Counted from the stretch's first letter, positions 36,877-46,292 are shown. The stretch is DNA of 64,000 nt from Timonella senegalensis JC301 (GCF_000312125.1 NZ_HE978645.1:1-64000); one strand, 5' to 3'. Made by a program: numbers and translations. Notes: generated from the sequence alone by a model not told the origin.

Positions 36877-36994
36877 GTGCAGTCTTTTCTTTAGTGCTGT
36901 TCTTTGTACACAGTGCTGGCCTGCGTAAACGCGCCAATGCCCCACCTCCGCACTCGTGCGCGGAAATGGGGCGTCGGCTTGGGCCTATCGGGTG

Positions 36995-37972
36995 CTACTG
37001 AGCGGCTTCAAGCTGTTCAGCAATCATGTTGAGGAACTCGGTGTAGGTTTGGATGCCCTCGTTGGTGTACGTGTCATTCGGCATGTAGATGACGTTGCCG
37101 TTCTTGACCGCGTTCACGTTCTTGAGCGCCTCCGAACCCTCGATGACCTGGGCTGCGGGCTGGTAGGTTGCCTCGTCGGCGGCAACAGCTGCGTCGCGAT
37201 CCATGACCAGGATGATGTCCGGGTTGGAGTCCGCGATGGCCTCAACTGAGATGTCGTCACCCTGGTGGTCGTCGGACCCCTCTACCTCAAGCGCCGGAGT
37301 GAGACCCAGGATGTCGAACAGTGGGCCGAGCGTGCGTCCGTTGGATGGTGCAACATAGCCGATCTCTCCGCCGGACACGTTGACGCCCATGACCTTGTCA
37401 CCAGCGGTATAGGCGGCCTTTGCCCGTGCGATTGCTGCGTCGAGGTCGTCGTTCAGCTTCTTGGCTTCTGCCTGCTTACCAAAAATCTCTCCCAGCACGG
37501 TGGTCTGGCGCTTGAGTTCCGCATCGAATGGCTGGCCCTCACGTGGGTCGAGTTCCAGAACCACGGCGTCAGGAACCAACTCAGCAAAGTCCTTGTGGAA
37601 GCCCGCAAAGCGCTGGCCGTTGATGATGAGCTGCGGGTCTACTGCAACGACCGCTTCAAGGTTCGGCTCGCGGTGGTTACCAAGGTCAATGATGTCCGCG
37701 TCCTTGGTGTACGCAATCGTGTTGGGCATGAGAGCCACCGCGGCAGCGCTGAGTTCAACGCCCCAGTCCGAGAGGGTCTCAAACGTGCGGTTGTCTGTGG
37801 CAACCACGGAAGTTAGAGGGAGCGAGATGGTCTGGGCTCCGTTGTTGTCCTCCACGGTGACCGATTTGCCCGAGGCGGAGCCTTCATTGGCGTCGGAGGT
37901 TGCGCATGCGGACAAAGCCAGTGCTGCGACTGCGGCAACGGACCAGGCCTTGAAGAGGCGGTTGCGGCTCAT
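36995..37972 (-). CDS. siderophore-binding lipoprotein
   Basis: 325 residues with a signal peptide ending in the lipobox LSAC (Cys23). It is a periplasmic-binding-protein type II family member of the FatB/CeuE catecholate kind (VVATDNRTFETL, EAVVAVDPQLIINGQR, ADSNPDIILVMDRDAA). It captures an iron-siderophore complex for the two permeases and the ATPase downstream. A DtxR-like box lies 72-90 bp before the ATG. Confidence 0.9.
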   Translation of the reverse strand: MSRNRLFKAWSVAAVAALALSACATSDANEGSASGKSVTVEDNNGAQTISLPLTSVVATDNRTFETLSDWGVELSAAAVALMPNTIAYTKDADIIDLGNHREPNLEAVVAVDPQLIINGQRFAGFHKDFAELVPDAVVLELDPREGQPFDAELKRQTTVLGEIFGKQAEAKKLNDDLDAAIARAKAAYTAGDKVMGVNVSGGEIGYVAPSNGRTLGPLFDILGLTPALEVEGSDDHQGDDISVEAIADSNPDIILVMDRDAAVAADEATYQPAAQVIEGSEALKNVNAVKNGNVIYMPNDTYTNEGIQTYTEFLNMIAEQLEAAQ

Positions 37973-38043
37973 CTACTTTCCCTTTTCATTGGAGTTGAGT
38001 GGCAAATTCGTGCTACTGCTGTGCGGCTACTGCGCCGCACGAC

Positions 38044-38062
38044 CGAAGTTAGCCTAACCTAA
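38044..38062 (-). promoter_or_regulatory. DtxR/IdeR-type iron box
   Basis: On the minus strand the site reads TTAGGTTAGGCTAACTTCG, matching 15 of 19 bases of the DtxR/IdeR consensus TTAGGTTAGGCTAACCTAA. It is placed in the promoter region of the siderophore operon, so iron-dependent repression is expected. Confidence 0.75.
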
Positions 38063-38300
38063 CCGAATTTAGGAACGGAAGCGTTACGTAATTCGATTTT
38101 GCGACGCAGCCCCCAAAAAGACGCCTCACGAGCGCCACAACTCGCTTACTTCCAACGAATAGCCCGCACTCACGATCTGACACGTGACCTGCAGCACACC
38201 CGCCCGCCGTGGACACTTCTCGGGGAAACGCCCGGGCAGCCATTCCATACAGTGGACGTTTTTTGATAACAGTTTGGACACGTGGGGACCGAAGGTCCTG

Positions 38301-38330
38301 TTGGAATCGTGAACTTAGTTGTTCTAATAG
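38301..38330 (+). promoter_or_regulatory. putative promoter of pntAB
   Basis: TTGGAA, an 18-nt spacer, then TAATAG, about 33 bp before the pntA start. A GGACC-GAA-GGTCC mini-hairpin lies just upstream. This is a visual match only. Confidence 0.35.
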
Positions 38331-38362
38331 GGTGACCGTACCTATTTCATGTGGAGAAGCCC

Positions 38363-39976
38363 GTGCGCATAGGAGTACCCAAGGAAGCGTCAGCCGAACA
38401 GCGGCTCGTCGCGGCCACACCCAAAACGGTTGAACAGCTCATCAAGCTCGGCTACGAGGTAGTCGTCGAGGCAGGGGCAGGCGAACAGGCCAGCATCACC
38501 GACGACGCTTTCCTCGCAGCAGGCGCAACCCTCACTGAGCCTTCAACCGTATGGCAGTCCGACATTGTAATCACCGTAGATGCCCCCGCTCTGACGACGC
38601 TCGCGGAGATGGAGTCCGGCTCAACTCTGATTTCCCGCCTCGATCCGGACGGCTCCCCAGAGTTCGTCCAAGAGGCCCAGAAGCTCGGCGTCACTGCGCT
38701 GAACCTCATGTCCGTTCCCCGCATCTCTCGCGCTCAGGCCCTCGACGTGCTCTCGACCATGTCCAACGTCTCGGGATACCGCGGCATCATCGAGGCGGCC
38801 GAGGCGTACGCCGGAATGTTCGGAGGCCAGGTCACCGCGGCAGGATCCACTCCCCCAGCGCGCGTGTTCGTCATCGGCGCAGGAGTCGCAGGACTCGCAG
38901 CGCTCGGCGCAGCAGGAAGCCTTGGCGCGGAGGTGCGCGCGTATGACGTGCGCGCGGACGTGGCCGAGCAAATCGAGTCCATGGGAGCCACCTTTGTCCG
39001 CGTGGACGCTGCCGCCCAAAAGTCAGCAGACGGCTACGCCTCCGAGCTCTCCGAAGAGCAGGAAGCCGCCACGGCCCGCGTGTACGCGGCCGAATCCGCA
39101 GCCGCAGACGTGGTGGTCACCACCGCGCTCATCCGCGGCAAGGCCCCTATCACCATCACGGCAGAGATGGTCGCAAACATGAAGCCAGGCTCCGTGATCG
39201 TGGACCTCGCCGCCTCAGGTGGTGGAAACTGCGAGCTCACCGAGCCCGGCAAGAAGACCGTCACCGCGAACGGCGTCACCATCATTGGTTACACCGACCT
39301 CCCTGGCCGGATGCCCAAGCACACCTCCCAGCTCTACGGCACGAACATCGTTAACCTGCTGAAGCTCATGACGCCCGCCAAGGACGGCCAGCTTGCAGTA
39401 GACCTCGAAGACGTCGTGGTACGCGGTATCACAGTGACCCACCAGGGCGACATCCTGTGGCCACCGCCGCCCGTCCAAGTTTCGGCCGCGCCAGCACCCC
39501 TCGCGTCCGCTCCGCAGACCTCGGCGGACGCCGCCGGCTCCACCGCGCCAGCCGCAACCAGGAGTGCGACCGCGGGTGCGGACGGGACGCAAGCAAAATC
39601 GTCGAAAATCTCGGCGAAGCCAGCCGCCAAGGGACGCGGACAGGCCATCTGGGTCGCGCTAGCGGCCCTCGCCGTCATCGCAGCCGTCACGTTCTCCACG
39701 CCATCCTTCACCGGGCACTTCACCGTGTTCGTCCTGGCAGTGGTCATCGGGTTCTACGTGATCTCGGGTGTTAGCCACTCGCTGCACACCCCACTCATGG
39801 CCCAGACCAACGCGATCTCGGGAATCATCCTCGTGGGAGCCCTGCTGCAAATCGGCAGCGAGAACTGGATCGTGACCACCCTCGCGTTCATCGCCGCAGC
39901 CATTGCGTCCATCAACATCTTTGGTGGATTCCTGGTGACCGGCCGCATGCTCGCCATGTTCAGAAGGGACGCATGA
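38363..39976 (+). CDS. pntA: NAD(P) transhydrogenase subunit alpha
   Basis: About 537 residues from GTG 38363 ([15 protein letters not shown]), with GGAG 6 nt upstream; GTG 38351 would add four residues. Domain I (about 1-370) has the NAD-binding [21 protein letters not shown] Pro/Ala/Ser-rich linker (about 375-430) leads to four C-terminal membrane helices. With PntB it couples hydride transfer between NADH and NADP+ to proton movement. Confidence 0.94.
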   Translation: MRIGVPKEASAEQRLVAATPKTVEQLIKLGYEVVVEAGAGEQASITDDAFLAAGATLTEPSTVWQSDIVITVDAPALTTLAEMESGSTLISRLDPDGSPEFVQEAQKLGVTALNLMSVPRISRAQALDVLSTMSNVSGYRGIIEAAEAYAGMFGGQVTAAGSTPPARVFVIGAGVAGLAALGAAGSLGAEVRAYDVRADVAEQIESMGATFVRVDAAAQKSADGYASELSEEQEAATARVYAAESAAADVVVTTALIRGKAPITITAEMVANMKPGSVIVDLAASGGGNCELTEPGKKTVTANGVTIIGYTDLPGRMPKHTSQLYGTNIVNLLKLMTPAKDGQLAVDLEDVVVRGITVTHQGDILWPPPPVQVSAAPAPLASAPQTSADAAGSTAPAATRSATAGADGTQAKSSKISAKPAAKGRGQAIWVALAALAVIAAVTFSTPSFTGHFTVFVLAVVIGFYVISGVSHSLHTPLMAQTNAISGIILVGALLQIGSENWIVTTLAFIAAAIASINIFGGFLVTGRMLAMFRRDA

Positions 39977-39977
39977 G

Positions 39978-41381
39978 ATGGAACTGATGACCCAACTCGT
40001 ACAGGCCGTCTACCTCGTAGCAGCCGTACTGTTTATCCTGTCGCTCGCGGGCCTGTCTAAGCAGGAGACCGCAGGGCTGGGCAACCTGGCCGGCAAGGTC
40101 GGCATGGTGCTCGCGCTCGCCGCGACCGTGGCCCTCGCGCTCATAAACTCCGAGCGCAACGCGGGCGTGACTGCGGCGCTTATCTTCCTTGCTCTGGGCA
40201 TCGGCGCGATCGCCGGCTCGTGGAAAGCCCGTTCCGTTGAGATGACGCAGATGCCCGAGATGATCGCGATCCTGCACTCCTTTGTGGGTCTGGCCGCGGT
40301 GCTTGTGGGCTTCAACTCATACCTCACCGACTCGCACGGCGGTGCCGTGCACCTGGTTGAGGTGTTCCTCGGCGTGTTCATCGGTGCGATCACGTTCACC
40401 GGCTCGATCGTGGCATGGCTCAAGCTCGCCGCCAAGATCAAGTCAAAGCCGCTCACCCTACCGGGCCGTCACCTGCTCAACGCGGGCGCCGTGGTGATTT
40501 CGCTGGGGCTCATGGGCTGGTTCATCGCTGCGCCGTCGATCTGGCCGCTCCTGATCATGACTGCGCTCGCGCTGTTCGTGGGCTGGCACCTGGTCATGGC
40601 GATCGGCGGCGGCGACATGCCGGTTGTGGTCTCCATGCTCAACTCGTACTCCGGTTGGGCCGCGGCAGCCGCAGGTTTCATGCTGTCCAACGACCTCCTC
40701 ATCGTGACCGGTGCGCTAGTTGGTTCCTCCGGTGCGATCCTGTCCTACATCATGTGCAAGGCCATGAACCGCTCATTCATCTCCGTGATCCTCGGCGGAT
40801 TCGGTGCGGATGACTCCGCCTCGGCCGGCGGCGGAGGCGGCGGCGCTGCGGTTGAGGGCGAACACCACGAGATCACCGCCGAGGAGGTGGCCCAACTCCT
40901 CAAGGAGGCCGAGTCCATCCTCATCACGCCCGGCTACGGCATGGCTGTGGCCAAGGCCCAGTACCCCGTGGCTGAGTTGACCACCAAGCTCCGCGCTGAG
41001 GGCAAGCACGTGGTGTTCGGCGTGCACCCCGTGGCCGGACGCCTGCCGGGGCACATGAACGTGCTGCTCGCCGAGGCCAAGGTCCCCTACGACATCGTGG
41101 AGGAGCTCGAAGAGGTCAACGAGGAGATGCCCAAGACCGACATCGTGCTCGTGATCGGCGCCAACGACACCGTCAACCCCGCCGCCGAGGACGACCCCTC
41201 ATCCCCGATCGCGGGTATGCCCGTGATCCAGGTGTGGAACGCCGGCAAGGTCATCGTGTTCAAGCGTTCCATGGCCGTGGGCTACGCGGGCGTGCAGAAC
41301 CCGCTGTTCTTCAAGGACAACACCTCCATGCTGTTTGGCGACGCCAAGGAGCGCGTGGAGGACATCGTCCGGGCAATGTAG
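39978..41381 (+). CDS. pntB: NAD(P) transhydrogenase subunit beta
   Basis: 467 residues. About nine membrane helices (1-265) precede a Gly-rich joint and the NADP(H)-binding domain III (about 300-467: [60 protein letters not shown]). It starts one base after the pntA stop and ends the operon. A strong terminator follows. Confidence 0.95.
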   Translation: MELMTQLVQAVYLVAAVLFILSLAGLSKQETAGLGNLAGKVGMVLALAATVALALINSERNAGVTAALIFLALGIGAIAGSWKARSVEMTQMPEMIAILHSFVGLAAVLVGFNSYLTDSHGGAVHLVEVFLGVFIGAITFTGSIVAWLKLAAKIKSKPLTLPGRHLLNAGAVVISLGLMGWFIAAPSIWPLLIMTALALFVGWHLVMAIGGGDMPVVVSMLNSYSGWAAAAAGFMLSNDLLIVTGALVGSSGAILSYIMCKAMNRSFISVILGGFGADDSASAGGGGGGAAVEGEHHEITAEEVAQLLKEAESILITPGYGMAVAKAQYPVAELTTKLRAEGKHVVFGVHPVAGRLPGHMNVLLAEAKVPYDIVEELEEVNEEMPKTDIVLVIGANDTVNPAAEDDPSSPIAGMPVIQVWNAGKVIVFKRSMAVGYAGVQNPLFFKDNTSMLFGDAKERVEDIVRAM

Positions 41382-41480
41382 TTTCCCAGGACTCCCCTGC
41401 GGGCTTCGCCTTGCGGGCGTGGTCTTGCGGGCTTAGTCCCGTGCGCAACAACTCGCGCACAACAACTCACGCACAACCCT

Positions 41481-41523
41481 GCGGCCGGTGGTCACAGTCA
41501 GAATCTGACTGTGACCACCGGCC
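41481..41523 (+). terminator. terminator after pntAB
   Basis: Perfect 20-bp stem (41481-41500 / 41504-41523, CGGCCGGTGGTCACAGTCAG) with a 3-nt loop, then TTTGC. Confidence 0.85.
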
Positions 41524-41609
41524 GTTTGCATGGCGCCAGTCCCCGGCGCGGTGCGCCCACACGCATTTCCAGTGCAGACGTTCCAGCCAAGGCGAGTACC
41601 CTTGGCTCC

Positions 41610-41837
41610 ATGGCTGACGACATGGACCTGACCCCCGAACAACGCGCCGAACAAGCAAAAATTGACCAAGCGCGCCGCAACCAGCAAGCAAACTGGTTCC
41701 TCGGTGGCGCCCTCCTCGTGATCAGTTGCGCCGGCGGCTATGCCCTACTCGGCGCGACTCGCAACCCCATGTTCTTTGTTGGTGCGCTCGCAATCGGCGT
41801 CATCGGCGCGTGGGCTGTGAACCGGTTCGCCAAGTAG
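41610..41837 (+). CDS. small two-helix membrane protein
   Basis: 75 residues from ATG 41610. A charged N-terminal helix (LTPEQRAEQAKIDQARRNQQ) is followed by two hydrophobic segments (about 30-47 and 52-70). A longer in-frame start at 41511 lies inside the preceding terminator and is rejected. No family is recognised; this layout is common among actinobacterial small membrane proteins. Confidence 0.65.
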   Translation: MADDMDLTPEQRAEQAKIDQARRNQQANWFLGGALLVISCAGGYALLGATRNPMFFVGALAIGVIGAWAVNRFAK

Positions 41838-41861
41838 CGTCCCGCCCCTTTTTTGCACCTC

Positions 41862-41925
41862 GAACCCGCCATTTTTGTTCGATTGCAGCCGCTCCTCGGG
41901 CAAAATCGAACAAAAATGGCGGGTT
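41862..41925. repeat. 22-bp-arm inverted repeat
   Basis: Perfect 22-bp arms (41863-41884 / 41904-41925) and a 19-nt loop. Each arm contains GAAC-N11-GTTC. Runs of T and A within the arms mean it may terminate transcription in either direction. Confidence 0.7.
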
Positions 41926-41948
41926 CCCGTGTGTTTCACACCCTGATT

Positions 41949-42078
41949 CACGACGATCCTGCTCACGTCCCAGCACCACCCCACCACCCGGTGGGGTGCG
42001 CTGAGATGGGTAGCGGGCACGATCGTCAACAATCCGGCGACGCTCACCCGGGGCCCGCTGGAAGGCGGTCACGATCGT
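41949..42078. repeat. ACGATCGT elements, degenerate cluster D
   Basis: Three partial cores: CACGACGATCCTG (about 41949), CACGATCGTCAAC (about 42018) and TCACGATCGTCGAA (about 42069), with ACCCGGTGGGGTG-type GC stems between. They look like decayed relatives of the 33843-33895 element. Confidence 0.45.
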
Positions 42079-42150
42079 CGAATATTTCGGCGAGACCCAC
42101 GGCCCGCGCCCCTCACAGAAAAGTAGCCAGCGCCCCACCTAAAACACAAA

Positions 42151-42189
42151 GCGTCGGGGTCGACACGTGTAACGTGCCGACCCCGACGT
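42151..42189 (-). terminator. terminator after galE
   Basis: CGTCGGGGTCG/CGACCCCGACG outer stem with an inner CACGT-GTA-ACGTG stem (one mismatch). Reading leftward it is followed by CTTTGTGTTTT. Confidence 0.8.
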
Positions 42190-42208
42190 TCATGAAACTG
42201 GAACTAGA

Positions 42209-43192
42209 TCACAGCTCGATGCGGTTGGGGCCCGCCTGCCATGCGGACCAAGCCGAGTTGAGGATGTCGTCGAGGTTCTTCTCCGCGTTCCAGCCGAGGA
42301 CCTCGTTGATGCGCTTGGGCGAGCCCACGAGGTGTGGAGGATCGCCGGCGCGGCGCTCACGGATCTCGGCTTGGATGTCGATACCCGAGGCCTTAGCCAA
42401 GCCGTCGATGATCTGCTTGACCGAGGCACCCTCGCCCGTGGATACGTTGAAAACATCGGCGGTGCGCTCGTCGTTCTGGAGGTAGTTCAGTGCAGCTACG
42501 TGCGCCTTGGCCAGGTCGAGTACGTGAATGTAGTCGCGCACGCAGGTGCCGTCGGGGGTGTCATAGTCGGCACCGAAGATGAGTGGCGCATTCCCCTTGG
42601 CCACGCGCTCAAGGACCATCGGGATGAGGTTCAGGATCGCTGGGTCACCCAGGTCGTCCCAACCAGCACCGGCCACGTTGAAGTAGCGCAGGCCGGCAAA
42701 CCGCATGCCCCAAGCCTTCGAGGCGGCGCGTCCGAGCCATTCGCCAATGAGCTTGGTCTCACCGTATGGGTTGATGGGCTTCATCTCGACATCTTCTTCA
42801 ACCACGGCAACAGGTGGCATGCCGTAGGTTGCTGCGGAGGATGAGAATACGAGGTCACGCGTGCCGGCGTTCTCCATGGCAGCGATGACGTTGGCCAGTC
42901 CGCCCACGTTCTGCTGGTAGTAGTACGCGGGACGAGCCACTGACTCGCCAACCTGCTTCTGCGCGGCAAAGTGGATCACGGCAGTGGCGTTGTACTTCTT
43001 CATGGTCTCGGTCAGGACCTCGACTGCGCCCTCACCTGCAACGTCGAGCTCAACCAGGGGCGCCCCGCCAATGCGGTCCTTGCGTCCGGTCGAGAGGTTG
43101 TCCACCACGACAACCTCCGTGCCCTGCTCCTGCAAGATTCGTACGACGTGGGCTCCGATGTAGCCGGCGCCGCCCGTAACGAGAACTGTCAT
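42209..43192 (-). CDS. galE: UDP-glucose 4-epimerase
   Basis: A 327-residue extended SDR: NAD-binding VTGGAGYIGAHVV at the start, catalytic Ser/Thr in SSSAATYGMP, and Tyr-x3-Lys in NPYGETKLIGEW. It interconverts UDP-glucose and UDP-galactose, feeding cell-wall polysaccharide or galactose use. It is a single-gene unit with its own terminator. Confidence 0.93.
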   Translation of the reverse strand: MTVLVTGGAGYIGAHVVRILQEQGTEVVVVDNLSTGRKDRIGGAPLVELDVAGEGAVEVLTETMKKYNATAVIHFAAQKQVGESVARPAYYYQQNVGGLANVIAAMENAGTRDLVFSSSAATYGMPPVAVVEEDVEMKPINPYGETKLIGEWLGRAASKAWGMRFAGLRYFNVAGAGWDDLGDPAILNLIPMVLERVAKGNAPLIFGADYDTPDGTCVRDYIHVLDLAKAHVAALNYLQNDERTADVFNVSTGEGASVKQIIDGLAKASGIDIQAEIRERRAGDPPHLVGSPKRINEVLGWNAEKNLDDILNSAWSAWQAGPNRIEL

Positions 43193-43272
43193 GCCTCCAC
43201 CAATCGATTGTTTGCCGCGCAGTGTGGCGCAATCATGCGCCTGCGCGACTTATTTTTGCCGCGCAAGTAAGT

Positions 43273-43626
43273 CTATGACCAGCCTAGCTCGTGCAGCCGA
43301 TCGTCATCAATACCAAAGTAATGCGCAACCTCGTGAACAACTGTGACGAGGACCTCTTTCACCACTTCATCGCGCGATTCGCACATCCGAAGGGTCGGAT
43401 TACGATAGATCACAATGCGGTCCGGGAGAGCCCCCGCAGCCCACATGAAGTCACGCTCTGTCAGAGGGATTCCGTCGTAAATGCCCAGTAAATCCGGCGT
43501 TTCTGCCGGCGGTTCGTCCTCTACGAGCACTACCACGTTATCAATACGATCTATGACCTCCTGTGGCAATTGATCCAGTGCATCTGACACTGCGTCTTCA
43601 AAGTCCTCGGAGCTCATCTCAACCAT
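43273..43626 (-). CDS. small zincin-like metallopeptidase
   Basis: A 117-residue protein of the short actinobacterial metallopeptidase family. The metal-binding motif is VVHEVAHYFGIDDDRLHELGW, an HExxH followed by a later acidic/His region at the C-terminus. It is acidic near the start and has no signal peptide, so it is cytosolic. ATG 43626 or 43617 could start it; neither has a strong ribosome site. Confidence 0.85.
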   Translation of the reverse strand: MVEMSSEDFEDAVSDALDQLPQEVIDRIDNVVVLVEDEPPAETPDLLGIYDGIPLTERDFMWAAGALPDRIVIYRNPTLRMCESRDEVVKEVLVTVVHEVAHYFGIDDDRLHELGWS

Positions 43627-43725
43627 GCAACAATCGTGCCAGATATTCGTTTTGCATTTTGGTTCGGTTTACCCATATGCTTTTCGAGCAGCGACAAACG
43701 GGCCCAGCCCAAAACGTCAAAGCAG

Positions 43726-43798
43726 GCCCCCATCGTCTAGAGGCCTAGGACGCCGCCCTTTCACGGCGGTAACACGGGTTCGAATCCCGTTGGGGGTA
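43726..43798 (+). tRNA. tRNA-Glu (anticodon TTC)
   Basis: 73 nt, acceptor GCCCCCA/TGGGGGT (terminal G-U as usual for actinobacterial tRNA-Glu), anticodon stem CCGCC-CTTTCAC-GGCGG, T-arm ACGGGTTCGAATCCCGT. No encoded CCA. Confidence 0.96.
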
Positions 43799-43837
43799 CA
43801 ACTACTGCAAAGTAGTTAGCCATCACGGCCTTTTTAA

Positions 43838-43911
43838 GGCCCCGTAGCGCAGTTGGTTAGCGCGCCGCCCTGTCACGGCGGAGGTCGCGGGTTCAAGTCC
43901 CGTCGGGGTCG
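43838..43911 (+). tRNA. tRNA-Asp (anticodon GTC), copy 1
   Basis: 74 nt, acceptor GGCCCCG/CGGGGTC, anticodon region CCGCCCTGTCACGGCGG, T-arm GCGGGTTCAAGTCCCGT. No encoded CCA. Confidence 0.96.
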
Positions 43912-43954
43912 CTCTTCACAGAGCGATTTGTGAAGTGGTCTAGATAGACGTCTA

Positions 43955-44028
43955 GGCCCCGTAGCGCAGTTGGTTAGCGCGCCGCCCTGTCACGGCGGAG
44001 GTCGCGGGTTCAAGTCCCGTCGGGGTCG
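43955..44028 (+). tRNA. tRNA-Asp (anticodon GTC), copy 2
   Basis: Identical in sequence to the copy at 43838-43911, 43 bp downstream; a recent tandem duplication or gene conversion. Confidence 0.96.
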
Positions 44029-44067
44029 CAGTTCATCGGCTACTATTAGTAACCATGAACAAAACCT

Positions 44068-44143
44068 GGCTCTGTAGCTCAGTTGGTAGAGCGTTCGACT
44101 GAAAATCGAAAGGTCACCGGATCGATGCCGGTCGGAGCCACCA
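44068..44143 (+). tRNA. tRNA-Phe (anticodon GAA)
   Basis: Acceptor GGCTCTG/CGGAGCC, anticodon loop CTGAAAA, T-arm ending GATGCCGG. Unlike the other tRNAs here, a 3' CCA is encoded (44141-44143). Confidence 0.95.
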
Positions 44144-44148
44144 GGTAG

Positions 44149-44176
44149 AAAGGCCCCCAGGAAACTGGGGGCCTTT
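44149..44176 (+). terminator. terminator after the tRNA cluster
   Basis: 12-bp stem AAAGGCCCCCAG closed by a GAAA tetraloop, followed by CTTATT. Confidence 0.88.
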
Positions 44177-44278
44177 CTTATTACACGCTTCTTGTTACGC
44201 GCTAGAACTTCCAGTGCGTGGCTTACGCACGGGGCCACGGGCGTACACCGTTGGCCGATGGCGACTAGCGAGTCACGC

Positions 44279-44485
44279 TCAGTCCACTCGGTTCCGGCGC
44301 AAGTACGAGAAGTTAGCGAGCGCGATAAGCGCTGACACCCCTACTGCAATGTATACGACCTTTGAACCGGTCGACCCTTCGCCGAAGATCGCATCGACAA
44401 GGTTGTAGTCAAAGGCCCCCACCAAGCCCCAGTTGATTCCCCCCACAATGGTCAGTGCCGTTGCGACACCTACAAGTCCACGCAT
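44279..44485 (-). CDS. DUF378 membrane protein
   Basis: 68 residues with two hydrophobic segments; TIVGGINWGLVGAFDYNLVDAIFG is the DUF378 signature. The C-terminus is basic. The function of the family is unknown. It is a single-gene unit that starts 102 bp past the tRNA terminator on the opposite strand. Confidence 0.85.
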   Translation of the reverse strand: MRGLVGVATALTIVGGINWGLVGAFDYNLVDAIFGEGSTGSKVVYIAVGVSALIALANFSYLRRNRVD

Positions 44486-44926
44486 TTTTTCCCCTTTGTG
44501 TTAATCAAACTGCTTTGTTAGATAAATGCTGGTGTCTCAAACCTATGTCCTGCAGTACAGTCTCGCCACTAGAAGCATCCAAGACCTACTTATCCACTGA
44601 GAACACCGTTCGGCGACACGGCCCGGTCCCGCATGCCTAGAAGTGAAAAGCCCCTTGGAATATCTCACCAAGGGGCTTTTCATAACGCACGAAGCGCAGC
44701 CTGGACTCTGCGATCTATGGCGGTAAAACTAGATGACACACCCGCACTCGCGAGTCGGAGGTGCCTTCCTCTATCTACCTTCGACCCGTCGCAACACATC
44801 GGCAACCTGAAGGGGAGTTCTCCCCGAGTCTAGGAAGGAGTCGAATCTGCCAGAAGACGTCCGAAATCTGAGCGCTCAAAGCCTCCACACCATATCCTTG
44901 CCACAACCCCACCGGTGAGGACAACC
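44486..44926. other. spacer between DUF378 and DUF4126 genes
   Basis: No protein gene recognised. It holds promoters of the two divergent neighbours and one unexplained terminator hairpin (44645-44681), which suggests a short transcript inside the spacer. Confidence 0.5.
44645..44681. terminator. orphan terminator hairpin
   Basis: Perfect 14-bp stem GAAAAGCCCCTTGG with a 9-nt loop and T/A runs on both sides. It lies between divergent genes, where neither would need it. Confidence 0.7.
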
Positions 44927-45589
44927 ATGGAAACTTTCATTGCAGCGTCGCTTATGGCGATCGCAACAGGCTCGGCAGCGGGACTGCGGCCCTACTTCAC
45001 CGTGTTCTTCCTGGGCGCGGCCAAGTTGTGGGTGCCGGAATCCGCACCCCAAATTATCGACGATTCAGTCCAGCTGATCCCAGACCAACTGGCCAATCCG
45101 TGGGTACTTGCCGTCACGGGGCTCATTGCCCTCGGGGAGTTCCTGGTGGACAAGTTCCAGTTCCTCGACTCGGCCTGGGACGTGCTCCAGGGAGTGCTGC
45201 GCCCCATCTTTGGCGCGCTGATTGGAATGCAGCTCGGCGCCGACGCGGGCACCGGCGCGATGATCACCGGTGCCGTGCTGGGCGGCGGGTCGGCCGGAGC
45301 CGTGTCACTGGGCAAGAGCACACTGCGTGCGGTCATCAACCTGTTACCCGAGCCGTTCTCCAACTTCCTGACCAGCGTTGGCGAAGACGCCGCAGCGATC
45401 ATCCTGCTGGTCACGGCAATACTGCTGCCAGTGCTCGCGCTGATCCTAGCGCTGGGCCTTGTCGCGCTCGGCATCTGGCTGTTTGTGAAACTGCGCCGCA
45501 AATACGCGGACGCCAAGGCGTCGTACGCCGAGTATCGCGAAAGGCGACGAGTTCATGGGTCAGGGCCAGAATCGCGGACAATCAGTTAG
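44927..45589 (+). CDS. DUF4126 membrane protein
   Basis: 220 residues from ATG 44927, with AGG 6 nt upstream; GTG 44915 is an alternative. The N-terminal ATGSAAGLRPYFTVFFLG block and a DAGTGAMITGAVLGGGSAGAV glycine segment mark DUF4126. Four or five membrane helices and a basic cytoplasmic tail are visible. The stop falls in the first unit of an 8-bp tandem repeat. Confidence 0.85.
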   Translation: METFIAASLMAIATGSAAGLRPYFTVFFLGAAKLWVPESAPQIIDDSVQLIPDQLANPWVLAVTGLIALGEFLVDKFQFLDSAWDVLQGVLRPIFGALIGMQLGADAGTGAMITGAVLGGGSAGAVSLGKSTLRAVINLLPEPFSNFLTSVGEDAAAIILLVTAILLPVLALILALGLVALGIWLFVKLRRKYADAKASYAEYRERRRVHGSGPESRTIS

Positions 45590-45630
45590 GCAGTTAGGCA
45601 GTTAGGCAGTTAGGCAGTTAGGCGGTTAGA
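45583..45630. repeat. 8-bp tandem repeat (CAGTTAGG)
   Basis: Five perfect copies (45583-45622) plus one imperfect (CGGTTAGA). The array spans the stop codons of both convergent neighbours, since each unit carries TAG (+) and TAA (-). Confidence 0.85.
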
Positions 45631-46178
45631 CACTCGGCCTGGAACCACTCCCACAGCTCTGCAGAGCAGAGCGCAACGCGCTCACGGAACGTGAGGATCG
45701 CGCCGTCAGAGGCGGAATCGGAGACCGCACGCGCTGCACGCACAGGAATGCCCATGCGCTGGGCCACCCAGATGTAGGCGAAGGTCTCCATGTCCACAAG
45801 GCTTGCGCCCAATGCTCGGATCTCCGCGACCTCGTCTGCGTCCTGGACAAAAAAGTCGCCAGTGGCGATCGTCACTCCTGGGCGACCGGTCGAGACCGTC
45901 TGGTCTAGAGCGAGGTGTGAACCGCGGGTACCCTGCAGGTCGTACACGTCGTGTTGGATCGCATGGGCGATCTCATGCACGCCGGATGCTGCCTCAGGGT
46001 CGATCGACCCGGCAGTCCCCACGACGACGATTTCTGTAAAGTTTCCCGAGGTCAGAGCCCTAGTGAGCTCGAAAGTTGCCTTGAGTTTTCCGGCCCCGGT
46101 GACTAGTCGTTCGTAGCCGGGCATGTGGTCGGGAAAGGCGTCTAGTTCGATCTCTAGCGCAGCAACAAGGAGTTTCAC
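45618..46178 (-). CDS. nucleosidase (purine-nucleoside phosphorylase fold)
   Basis: A 186-residue protein of the MTA/SAH nucleosidase-like superfamily: LVAALEIELDAF at the start, VVVGTAGSIDP (glycine loop) and the substrate motif SLVDMETFAYIWVAQRMG, which resembles VDME of the family. It probably hydrolyses an N-glycosidic bond of a nucleoside; the exact substrate is unclear. It ends inside the 8-bp repeat array. Confidence 0.85.
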   Translation of the reverse strand: MKLLVAALEIELDAFPDHMPGYERLVTGAGKLKATFELTRALTSGNFTEIVVVGTAGSIDPEAASGVHEIAHAIQHDVYDLQGTRGSHLALDQTVSTGRPGVTIATGDFFVQDADEVAEIRALGASLVDMETFAYIWVAQRMGIPVRAARAVSDSASDGAILTFRERVALCSAELWEWFQAECLTA

Positions 46179-46292
46179 TCGCCCATCGTCTCACGCGAGA
46201 TCCGGAAAGGTTCGTGCTGGTGGAGCCCGTGCGCGGCATCGAGGGATTGGACAATTCGTCGCACCATGCCAAGAGACGGTTAGCATTAACCC

